Assembly (NCBI GenBank): GCA_031272195.1
Contig: JAISUF010000061.1
Span: 1-39,117, forward strand
Direction of reading: 5' to 3'
DNA from: Propionibacteriaceae bacterium
GTDB taxonomy: Bacteria; Actinomycetota; Actinomycetes; Propionibacteriales; Propionibacteriaceae
Length of the DNA stretch: 39,117 nucleotides
Shown here one piece after another: positions 12,601 through 20,777 of this stretch (its first letter is position 1; each line of letters opens with the position of its first letter). Under the pieces are notes generated by a model, which was given only the letters and a program-made list of their open reading frames with translations, was not told the origin of the DNA and did no database searches. A program made the translations under genes and the position numbers.

Positions 12601-13347
12601 CTGCCACAGCGCTGCCGCGTCGGGCAGGGAGCGGGCCGTTCCGGGTTTGGTGTAGTGGCAGACGACTTCCACCACAACCTGCCCCGGCAGGCGTTGCCTC
12701 CAGTCCAGCAGCAGTTTGTGGGCGAGGTCGGAACGCCCGGCGGTGACGGCCCGGCCGACGTCGGAATCCGGCCCCAGCAGGACCGTCGCGCAGCCGCCGC
12801 CTTCGCCATCGCCGCCGTAACCGCAGCCTTCGCCTTCGCCGTCACCGCCGTCGCCACCCCGCAAGAGCCTTGCCGGATCATCGGGCCGCAGCACGGCCTC
12901 GCGGTGGGCCGAGCCTGCCCGCCGCCTGCCCGCCGGCCGCCGCTTGGGCGACCATGCCGCCGAGATCAACCGGCACAGCGCCGCCCAGCCCCGCCCGCCG
13001 TTGCCCCCGTGCGCCAACACCGTGATCGACGCCGGGGTGGCCGGGCTCGACGCCCCACCACCGGCCAGTCTCGACGCCACACCACCGGCCAGGCTCGACG
13101 CCACACCACTGCCAGCCCCGTCCCCGCCTGACGGGGCGATTTGCAGCTCGACGCCGGCTATCGGCTTGACGCCGGCCTCCAGACAGGCCCGGACGTGTCG
13201 GACGATGCCGTAAAGCCCGTCGCGGTCGGTTAGCGCCGCCGCTGGCGCACCCTGCTCGGCGGCCGCCCGCACCAACTCCTGCGGCGAGGCCGTCCCGTAG
13301 TGCGCCGAGAACGCGCTGGCCACCTGCAAATGCACGAATCCATCCAT
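9682..13347 (-). CDS. dnaE2: Error-prone DNA polymerase III alpha subunit DnaE2
   Basis: [91 protein letters not shown]; C-terminal [35 protein letters not shown] typical of DnaE2 rather than DnaE1. Start placed at MDGFVHL (13347); the track start at 13362 overlaps the candidate operator. Confidence 0.9.
   Translation of the reverse strand: [1221 protein letters not shown]
13046..13117. repeat. Three tandem 24-bp units in the dnaE2 coding region
   Basis: CTCGACGCCCCACCACCGGCCAGT / CTCGACGCCACACCACCGGCCAGG / CTCGACGCCACACCACTGCCAGCC, encoding about 8-aa repeats [16 protein letters not shown] on the minus strand. Confidence 0.8.
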
Positions 13348-13354
13348 CTCCCCT

Positions 13355-13408
13355 TCGTTCATATGTTCGATTATGTGCTATTATAATCACACCCTTAGAC
13401 AAGAGCAA
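13355..13408 (-). promoter_or_regulatory. dnaE2 promoter with a possible degenerate LexA/SOS box
   Basis: Minus strand: TTGCTC (13408-13403), exactly 17 bp, TATAAT (13385-13380), then TCGTTC-ATAT-GTTCGA on the plus strand (13355-13370), 14/16 match to TCGAAC-N4-GTTCGA. Confidence 0.45.
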
Positions 13409-13645
13409 GGAGTAGCCGCCCGTCAAGGTTGTCCCAAGGTTGCACGCGCCAACCATGCTGCAGCCATCGGCGCAAGAAGACCAGGCCCCCGTGCCGCGGC
13501 GCGGCCAAGAGGCGGCCGACGTATCGGTGAATGCCTACGTCTGGCCCACGAGGCCCTCGTGGCGCGCAGTCGAGAGGGGCAAGCGTCATTGCGTGAGGCG
13601 CCGCGCTGCAACGTGGCTGGCGCAAGTTCGCGCCACCACCAGCCC

Positions 13646-14179
13646 TCAGGCTTCGAGGATCAGCGTGACGGGGCCGCGATTGACCAGTTCGACGTCCATA
13701 GTGGCCCCGAAACGGCCGGTCTCGACGTCGGCTCCGAGGCGGCGCAGGGCCTCGGCGAAGGCCTCCACCAAGGGCTCGGCCTCGGGGCCGGGGGCGGCTG
13801 CCGACCAGCTTGGGCGGCGGCCCTTGCGGGCGTCGCCGTAGAGCGTGAATTGGGAGACGACGAGGATCGGCGCGCCCAAGTCGGAGGCCGACAGCTCGCC
13901 CTTGGGCGGCACTGGCCCGTCACTGCCGACCCCACCCGATCCCCCCGCACCAGGGACAGGCTCCGACGCGACGCCTTCGGGAGGATCAGCCGCCGCGAAA
14001 TCAGCGGCGTCGAAGACGCGCAAGCCCCACACCTTGTCGGCCAGCTTCTCGGCCTGGGCCGGGCCGTCCCCGCGGGCGACGCCGACCAGCAGCACCAGCC
14101 CCGGCCGCGACAGCCGTCCGACGACTTCCCCGCCGACGCGGACCTCGGCCCGCGCGGCCACCTGCAACACGACGCGCAT
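13646..14179 (-). CDS. dtd: D-aminoacyl-tRNA deacylase (DTD) with low-complexity insertion
   Basis: [38 protein letters not shown]...[12 protein letters not shown]...[31 protein letters not shown]...[29 protein letters not shown]. Confidence 0.93.
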   Translation of the reverse strand: MRVVLQVAARAEVRVGGEVVGRLSRPGLVLLVGVARGDGPAQAEKLADKVWGLRVFDAADFAAADPPEGVASEPVPGAGGSGGVGSDGPVPPKGELSASDLGAPILVVSQFTLYGDARKGRRPSWSAAAPGPEAEPLVEAFAEALRRLGADVETGRFGATMDVELVNRGPVTLILEA

Positions 14180-14248
14180 TCCGGGCAGTCTACGCCGTTT
14201 GGCCGACCACTCATAGCGATGAAGCATCGCCCCGGCCGTCGGGCGACG

Positions 14249-14689
14249 TCAAAGTTGAACCTGGCGACCGCCCTCGGCGCTCGCTGGAGCGAGCCAGTCT
14301 TCAACCGACAGGCCGTCAACGCGCGAGAACTCCCTGACGTTGTTCGTCACCAACACCGCGCCCAGGGCCAGGGCGTGCCCGGCGATCTCAGAGTCGTAGG
14401 GGCCGATCTCCAACCCGGCCTTGATCAGCCGCGCCCGCACCTCCCCGGCAACCCGAGCCGCCGCCTCGTCGAACGGCCAGATTTGCAGGCGCGCCAGCAC
14501 ACGGTCCACCTTCGACACGGTCGCCGCCGGCGAGCCGGACAGGAACACCCCGGTCTGCAGCTCCATGACGGTGACGGCCGAGACGCCCAACTCGCCGCTG
14601 TGCTGGTCCATCCGACGGGCCAACCAGGCGCCGGCCCGCCCCCGCATGATCGCGACCAGCACGTTCATATCTAAGAGGTAGCCCGCCAA
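14249..14689 (-). CDS. vapC: VapC-family PIN-domain toxin
   Basis: LLDMNVLVAIMRG, VSAVTVMELQTGV, IGPYDSEIAGHALALGAVLVTNNVREFSRVDGLSVEDW; TTG start 3 bp after the VapB stop. Confidence 0.92.
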   Translation of the reverse strand: MAGYLLDMNVLVAIMRGRAGAWLARRMDQHSGELGVSAVTVMELQTGVFLSGSPAATVSKVDRVLARLQIWPFDEAAARVAGEVRARLIKAGLEIGPYDSEIAGHALALGAVLVTNNVREFSRVDGLSVEDWLAPASAEGGRQVQL

Positions 14690-14692
14690 GGC

Positions 14693-14926
14693 TCACCACT
14701 GCCTGGCGTCCGGAACGCCTTGGCGGCGATCGGGCAGGAAACCGTCATCGACCGGCAGGTCGGCCAGGAAAGACTCCCACGACAGGCCGGGCTCGTCCAC
14801 CGGCGTCAGAATCCGCGTGTCGCCCAACACCGACACCGTCACATGCTTGACGCCGGACGGCAACGCGACCTCTTTGGGCAGACGGACAGCCTGGCTGCGA
14901 TTGTTCTTGAACACGGCCGCCAACAT
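14693..14926 (-). CDS. vapB: VapB-family antitoxin (AbrB-like)
   Basis: MLAAVFKNNRSQAVRLPKEVALPSGVKHVTVSVLGDTRILTP...SWESFLADLP; directly precedes vapC. Confidence 0.9.
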   Translation of the reverse strand: MLAAVFKNNRSQAVRLPKEVALPSGVKHVTVSVLGDTRILTPVDEPGLSWESFLADLPVDDGFLPDRRQGVPDARQW

Positions 14927-15239
14927 CCAGCCCCCCAACGTAGTTACCGTCAAGTATATACGCATGACGCAGACCAAGCGCCGCCCCGACCTCGCCGCTG
15001 CCGCCCGCCGGGAAGACGCCCGCCGAATTGGCCGGGCAGCGCCGACTTGGCCGGGACTCTGCGCCCCTGCGCACCCAGCGGCCCTCGCTCAATCGTCCAA
15101 CTGGAGTAGGGGCGCTCATCCCACGGAGGCAGGGCCTCGCCCGGGCAGTCGCCCCGGCGGGCCGAATCCGTCCCGCCAGCCACTGACTCGTCCCTGAAAA
15201 CCCGCCACGCCAGTCCCGCGCGCCCGTAATCTCTAAGGC

Positions 15240-16016
15240 ATGACACACGCAGGGGACAGCATGGTGAAAACAGTCAGCACGGCGCCGACGGTCGACGTGA
15301 TCGTGGCGGCCCACGATTTGGTGAAGGTTTACGGCGACGGGGACGCCGCTGTGACGGCTTTGGACCGCGTGCGGGCCGAGTTCCATCGCGGCACGTTCAC
15401 GGCCATCATGGGGCCATCCGGCTCGGGCAAGTCCACCCTGATGCACTGCCTGGCGGGGCTGGACGCCGTGACGTCGGGACGGGTGTACCTGGGCGGCGTC
15501 AAGTTGACGGGCCTGCCGGATCGCAAGCTGACCGCCATCCGGCGCGACCAGGTCGGCTTCATCTTCCAGCAGTTCAACCTGTTGCCGACCTTGACCGCCC
15601 AGCAGAACATCCTGTTGCCGCTCGACCTGGCCGGCAAGCGCGTCGACAAGGCGCAACTGCAATCGATCGTCGACTCGCTGAACCTGTCGCAACGCCTCAA
15701 GCACTTGCCCTCCCAGCTGTCGGGAGGCCAGCAGCAGCGCGTCGCGGTGGCCCGCGCCCTCGTCACCAATCCGCAGGTGATCTTCGCCGACGAGCCGACC
15801 GGCGCCCTCGACTCGCGCAACTCCCAACAACTCCTCGCCTACCTGCGCCACTGCTCGAACGATTTGGGCCAGACGATCATCATGGTGACGCACGACCCGA
15901 ACGCCGCCGCCTACGCCGACCGGGCGCTGATCCTGTCCGACGGCCACATCGTCGGCGACATCGACCGTCCCAACGCCGACCAGGTGTTGGCCGCCCTGCG
16001 GGGGTTGGGCGCATGA
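15240..16016 (+). CDS. ABC transporter ATP-binding protein (LolD/MacB type)
   Basis: Walker [25 protein letters not shown] signature, Walker [21 protein letters not shown]. Confidence 0.95.
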   Translation: MTHAGDSMVKTVSTAPTVDVIVAAHDLVKVYGDGDAAVTALDRVRAEFHRGTFTAIMGPSGSGKSTLMHCLAGLDAVTSGRVYLGGVKLTGLPDRKLTAIRRDQVGFIFQQFNLLPTLTAQQNILLPLDLAGKRVDKAQLQSIVDSLNLSQRLKHLPSQLSGGQQQRVAVARALVTNPQVIFADEPTGALDSRNSQQLLAYLRHCSNDLGQTIIMVTHDPNAAAYADRALILSDGHIVGDIDRPNADQVLAALRGLGA

Positions 16017-18454
16017 TCGCCACCGGGGAACTCCGACACCACAAGGGGCGTTTCGTCGCCACGCTGCTGGCGGTGGCCATCAGCGTCGGATTTATGGCGT
16101 CGGCTTCGATCATCGTCGCCACTATGCAGGAGTCGATGGCCCAACGCCAGACGGCCTACCTGGCCCACGCCCAGGTGGTCGTCGAAGCCTACCGGGAGAC
16201 GGACGCGCCCGTCTCGGCCGAGCAGTTCGCCAAGGTGTTGCGGGCCATCCCCGGCGTCACCGCCACCCAGCAGCTTCGCGATATGACTGACGCGGTGAAG
16301 TTCGGCGACCGCTCGACGATGGTCGATTTCCAAGCCTTGCCCGAACCCGAGTTCCGTTGGTCGAAGCTGGTCGAGGGCACCCTGCCACACTGGAGCGGAG
16401 AGGCGGCCCTGTCGCAGAAGGCGATGGCCGAATTGGGCGCGCATGTTGGCGACACGTTGCGGCTGACGGGCTACGCGTTGGACGTCAAGGTGGTCGGCGT
16501 CACCGACGACCCCAGCACGCTCTATTCGGCGGTCGGCTACGTCAGCGCCGAAGGCTTCGCCAAAGCATTCCAGGTCGACGACCAACTCGACGGCCGCTGG
16601 CTCGTCCGGACCGACGCCGGCGCGGCCGAGTCCGTCGTCAAAGTCGTCAAGGCGGGCTTCGCGGGCATGGACTTGAAGCTGTCGGCCAAGACCGCCCAAG
16701 CGGCCATCGACGCCTCGCGGCAAAGCTTCCTGGGGCAGTACCAGGTCTGGAAATGGATCTTGTGGACGTTCGCCGGGATCGCAATGGTCGTCGGCATGAT
16801 CACCATCTCGAACACGTTCTCCATCTTGTTGGCCCAGCGCCGCCGCCAGATCGGCCTGCTGCGGGCCATCGGGGCCAGCGGGGCGCAGGTGCGCCACTCG
16901 GTGTTCGCCGAGGCGGCCGTGTTGGGCGTCGTCGGCAGCGTTGGCGGAGTGTTGCTGGGGGCGCTAGTAGCGCTGGTTGGCTGCGCGGTGTTGGACGTCT
17001 TGTCGGTCGGGCTGCGCGTGCCCTGGTCGGAGGTGGCGACGGCGGCCGCGCTGGGCGTCGTCATCACGCTGGCGGCGGCCGTCCTGCCGACGCTCCGCTC
17101 GACGCGGGTGGCCCCGTTGGAGGCGCTTCGCCCGGTGGCGGCCGCCTCGCAACAACGCGCCTCGGTGCTGCGCGGCGTGGTTTGCGGTCTGCTGTCGCTG
17201 CTCGGCGCGGCTCTGATCTACTTGGGGCTGTCCGGCACCGAGAACGTCCTGTTGACGGCGGTGGCCGGCTCGGCGCTGCTGGCCGTCGGCGTGCTGTTCG
17301 CCGCCCCGCTGTTCGTGCCCTGGCTGCTGCGGGCCGTCGCGGCGCTGGTCGGCCTGTTCGGGCCGACGCCCCGGCTAGCGGCCAAGAACGTCACGCGCAA
17401 TCCGAAACGGGCCGCCGCCACGGCCACGGCGTTGATGCTGGCCATGGGATTGATCGTCACGCTGCAAGTCGGCTCGGCGTCGGTCCGCCAGACCGTCATG
17501 GACCAGATTTCCACCAACTACCCGATCGACATCCAGGTGACGGGATCCGAGGCGTCCGCCGAGGGCGCCCTGACGAAAGCCGTCCAGGCTGAGGCCCGGC
17601 AACTCGACCAAGTCGAGGCCGGCGTCGTCCTGCAAGGCGGCAACGCCAAGGACGCCGACGGCGATACGCGCACCGTGTTGCGCTACGATCCGGCGATCCC
17701 CTCAGTCGTGCGCTCGGCGCCGGGCAGCATCCCCGACGACGTGGCGCTGGTCCGCTCCGGCGTCGCCAAGAACGGCGAGACGCTGACGCTGGGCGGGGTG
17801 AAGCTGACTGCGCAGGTCAGCGCGATGGCCCAGGCGGCCGACGCCATCGTCAGCCCCGCCGTCTTCGACAGGATCGTCAACAAGGCCTATGACAAGGTGA
17901 TTTGGCTGTCGGTGCGGGATCAGGCCAACGTCTCGGCGGCCTATCTGGCCGAGCAGGAGTTCGCCGCCGCGCATCCCCAGTTGGCCGTCGACGGGTCGCT
18001 GATGATGTCGGCCGGAATCGAGGAGGCCATCTTCATGGTGATGGCGTTCGTCTCGGCGCTGCTCGGGGTGGCCGTGCTGATCGCGTTGGTCGGCGTGTCG
18101 AACACTCTTACGCTGTCGGTGTTGGAGCGCAAACGCGAGTCGGCCCTGATGCGGGCCCTCGGCTTGCAGAAGTCGGGCCTGCGCCTGATGCTGCTGGTCG
18201 AGGCGCTGCTGCTGGCCGGAGTCGGAGCGCTGGTCGGCGTCGTGGCGGGCTCCTTCTACGGCTGGGTCGGCGTGACGGCTCTGTCGCGCGACTCGCTCTC
18301 GGCCGGCGGCGACGCCAAAGCCGTCTTCAGCGTCGATTGGGGCTGGACGCTGACGCTGATCGCCGCCGCCGTGTTGGTGGCCGCGTGCGCCTCGATTCTG
18401 CCGGGACGCCGGGCCGCCGCCGCCCCGCCCGTCCAAGCCCTGCAAGACATCTGA
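16013..18454 (+). CDS. FtsX-like ABC transporter permease (two FtsX modules)
   Basis: ATGA overlap with the ATPase; TISNTFSILLAQRRRQIGLLRAIGASGAQVRHSVFAEA and VGVSNTLTLSVLERKRESALMRALGLQKSGLRLMLLVEALLL. Confidence 0.95.
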   Translation: MIATGELRHHKGRFVATLLAVAISVGFMASASIIVATMQESMAQRQTAYLAHAQVVVEAYRETDAPVSAEQFAKVLRAIPGVTATQQLRDMTDAVKFGDRSTMVDFQALPEPEFRWSKLVEGTLPHWSGEAALSQKAMAELGAHVGDTLRLTGYALDVKVVGVTDDPSTLYSAVGYVSAEGFAKAFQVDDQLDGRWLVRTDAGAAESVVKVVKAGFAGMDLKLSAKTAQAAIDASRQSFLGQYQVWKWILWTFAGIAMVVGMITISNTFSILLAQRRRQIGLLRAIGASGAQVRHSVFAEAAVLGVVGSVGGVLLGALVALVGCAVLDVLSVGLRVPWSEVATAAALGVVITLAAAVLPTLRSTRVAPLEALRPVAAASQQRASVLRGVVCGLLSLLGAALIYLGLSGTENVLLTAVAGSALLAVGVLFAAPLFVPWLLRAVAALVGLFGPTPRLAAKNVTRNPKRAAATATALMLAMGLIVTLQVGSASVRQTVMDQISTNYPIDIQVTGSEASAEGALTKAVQAEARQLDQVEAGVVLQGGNAKDADGDTRTVLRYDPAIPSVVRSAPGSIPDDVALVRSGVAKNGETLTLGGVKLTAQVSAMAQAADAIVSPAVFDRIVNKAYDKVIWLSVRDQANVSAAYLAEQEFAAAHPQLAVDGSLMMSAGIEEAIFMVMAFVSALLGVAVLIALVGVSNTLTLSVLERKRESALMRALGLQKSGLRLMLLVEALLLAGVGALVGVVAGSFYGWVGVTALSRDSLSAGGDAKAVFSVDWGWTLTLIAAAVLVAACASILPGRRAAAAPPVQALQDI

Positions 18455-18512
18455 GCCCCGCCGGTTCTCGACCACCGAGCGGGCCGGGCGCGTCTGCGGC
18501 GTTGGCGACGCT
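18451..18512. repeat. Copy 1 of a dispersed repeat of about 60 bp
   Basis: CTGAGCCCCGCCGGTTCTCGACCACCGAGCGGGCCGGGCGCGTCTGCGGCGTTGGCGACGCTC aligns by eye with 22468-22540. Confidence 0.5.
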
Positions 18513-18712
18513 CCTTCGCCTCGCCGCCTTGCCATCACACCCGTGCCGCTCGCCACATCGTCGGCGGGCTGAACCCCGTCGGTGCGACGTTCACGTTGCG
18601 TCACCCGCCTGGCACGCTCTCCGCCACGTAAACCACCTTGTCAGGGCATGATTGCGGAGTGTCGGGGGAGCGACTCTGGTAGCGCTTCCAGTTCTCGTAT
18701 TATGATGCGGGA

Positions 18713-19678
18713 GTGGACATCCTCTCGTTGCACAACGCGGACTTCCGCGTCGAACTCTCCCCCTTCGGCGCAACCCTGCACCGACTGATCATGCTGCACG
18801 GTCCGGGCAACATCCTCGTCTCGCGTCCCGACCCGTTCCAGACCGTCAAAGGCTACCTTGGGGCCAGCGTGGGGCGTTACGCCAATCGCATCGACGCGGG
18901 CGCCTTCGAACTGGACGGCGTCCGCCACCAGCTCGACGCCAACGAGCCGCCCAACACCCTGCACGGCGGCGCCGGGGGCTTCTCCGAACGGGTCTGGGAG
19001 GTCCGCGCCCACACCGACACAGCCGCCGTCATGGCTCTGACAAGCGATGACGGCGATCAAGGCTTCCCCGGCCGCCTCGAAGTCGAGGCCGAGTTCAGCC
19101 TGCTCGACGACGGCCTCCAAGTGGTCTACCGCGCCCAGACCGACGCTCCGACCGTCGTCAACCTGACCTGCCACCCCTACTTCAACCTGCGTGGCGGGCG
19201 CGGCACCGTCTCCGAATACGTCCTGCGCATGCCGGCCGGCCACTACACTCCCCTGCGGCCCGACGGCATCCCGACCGGCGTCGTCGCCGACGTCACGGGG
19301 ACCGCCATGGACTTCCGCTCGCCCCGGATGATCGGCACGGCGCGGTCCGAGGCCATCGCCCAGGGCATCGCCCAGAGCGGCGGCTACGACCACAACTTCG
19401 TCATCGACGGAATGGGCCTGCGCCAACACCTCGAGATGCTCTGCCCCGACGGGCCGCGCCTGCGCGTCTTCTCCGACGCTCCGGCCGTCCAGCTGTACGA
19501 CGGCGCCCACTTCGACGGGACGCTGATCGGCGCGGCCGACCTGCCCGTGCCCGAGCGCGGCGGCATCGCCATCGAACCCCAGAACTACCCCGACGCGCCC
19601 AATCACGCCAACTTCCCCAGCAGCGTCCTGCGCCCCGGCCAGTCGTACAGCCGCACCATCCAGTACCGACTGTCGTGA
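18713..19678 (+). CDS. galM: Aldose 1-epimerase (galactose mutarotase family)
   Basis: VGRYANRIDAGAFELDG, NTLHGGAGGFSERVWEV, VVNLTCHPYFNLRG, YDHNFVID, VQLYDGAHFDG, IAIEPQNYPDAPNH; GTG start. Confidence 0.93.
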   Translation: MDILSLHNADFRVELSPFGATLHRLIMLHGPGNILVSRPDPFQTVKGYLGASVGRYANRIDAGAFELDGVRHQLDANEPPNTLHGGAGGFSERVWEVRAHTDTAAVMALTSDDGDQGFPGRLEVEAEFSLLDDGLQVVYRAQTDAPTVVNLTCHPYFNLRGGRGTVSEYVLRMPAGHYTPLRPDGIPTGVVADVTGTAMDFRSPRMIGTARSEAIAQGIAQSGGYDHNFVIDGMGLRQHLEMLCPDGPRLRVFSDAPAVQLYDGAHFDGTLIGAADLPVPERGGIAIEPQNYPDAPNHANFPSSVLRPGQSYSRTIQYRLS

Positions 19679-19684
19679 GTGCGG

Positions 19685-19785
19685 ACGTGACATCGGTTCT
19701 GTTGTCACGTGCCCCAGGGTTGGCTGCCGCCGATAACCACGTGCCAAGAGAACCGATGTCACGTGGCACAGGAACCGATGTCACA
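19685..19785. repeat. REP-like intergenic palindrome cluster
   Basis: ACGTGACATCGGTTCT (19685-19700) is the exact reverse complement of AGAACCGATGTCACGT (19749-19764); a third core copy GGAACCGATGTCACA at 19771-19785. Confidence 0.8.
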
Positions 19786-19796
19786 TTGCAGGGGCG

Positions 19797-20777
19797 TCAC
19801 TGGGCTTGCTTGCAGCCGCCGCCGGGGTAGTAGTCGAAGCCGGCCAGCACCTGGAGGGTTTCGTCGTTCATGTAGGACGTCCACTCGGCCTTGTCCATCG
19901 GCATGGCCTCGACCGGCAGCAACTGCATGTCCTGCTCGACGCGGGGGGCGATCGAGGCTATGTCGAAGGCCGTCGTGCCGTCGTCGATGGTGACCGCGCC
20001 TGTGCCGACGAAGGCTATCTGCTGCAGTTTCACCGGGTCGCTGGCCACCTGCTTGAAACGCTCGACGAACGAGTCGACCAGCTCGCCCGAATAGCGGGCC
20101 CGGGCGGCGTTGCCCTCATCCTCGGTGAAGGGTATCCACTTGCCGTCGATCTTGCGCTCGGCCGTCCTAGCCCGCAGCAAGCCGAGCGCGTCGGTGCCGT
20201 CCAGCAGCTGGTGGCCGGCTTTGGGGATGTCGAGGCCCTTGTCGTCGTCGTGCATCGGGTACTCGATGTCCATCCACACCCCGCCGACGGCGTCCACCAA
20301 ATTGACCATGCCCGACATCGACACCATCGCGACGTGGTCGACGGGGATGCCCATGCCCTCGCACAGGCCGCCGATCAGCGTGTCGATGCCCGGCTTCAGC
20401 AGCAGCGTCAGGCGCTCCATGTGGCCTTCGGCGTCGTAACGGACGGTCAGGTTGCGGGGAATCGACAAGATGCGGGCCTGCCCGCCGTCGTCGGGCACCT
20501 GCACGACGATGATGACGTCGGCCCGGTCGCCGACGGTTTGGTTGGTGGCCGGGTCGATGACCGGCTTGTCGTCCACGCCGACCACCAGCCACGTCTTGGA
20601 GTACGTCGACGACACCGCTGCCGACTTGCGGACCGGTTCGCGCTGGACGCGCTGCGACAGCACGGCGATGTCGACGGCGATGGCGGCCACGGTGGCCAGC
20701 AGAATCGTGCCGACGGCTTTCAACACCGTCACAAACGGGTTGCCGCGTCGGCCGTCTTCGGGAGCCTCAGAGCGCAC
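19797..20777 (-). CDS. LytR-CpsA-Psr (LCP) family cell-envelope protein, divergent
   Basis: N-terminal TM; DRADVIIVVQVPDDGGQARILSIPRNLTV; VDHVAMVSMSGMVNLVDAVGGVWMDIEYPM; LDIPKAGHQLLDGTDALGLLRARTAER. Confidence 0.85.
   Translation of the reverse strand: MRSEAPEDGRRGNPFVTVLKAVGTILLATVAAIAVDIAVLSQRVQREPVRKSAAVSSTYSKTWLVVGVDDKPVIDPATNQTVGDRADVIIVVQVPDDGGQARILSIPRNLTVRYDAEGHMERLTLLLKPGIDTLIGGLCEGMGIPVDHVAMVSMSGMVNLVDAVGGVWMDIEYPMHDDDKGLDIPKAGHQLLDGTDALGLLRARTAERKIDGKWIPFTEDEGNAARARYSGELVDSFVERFKQVASDPVKLQQIAFVGTGAVTIDDGTTAFDIASIAPRVEQDMQLLPVEAMPMDKAEWTSYMNDETLQVLAGFDYYPGGGCKQAQ

Noticed and set aside
13395-13625. 76-aa minus-strand ORF in the dnaE2-dtd gap
   Set aside because: No motif, no clear RBS; treated as non-coding filler.
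13441-13645. Possible third copy of the 22321-22470 filler repeat
   Set aside because: Only short shared words (e.g. GCGGCGCCTC, GCCCCTC); not convincing by eye.
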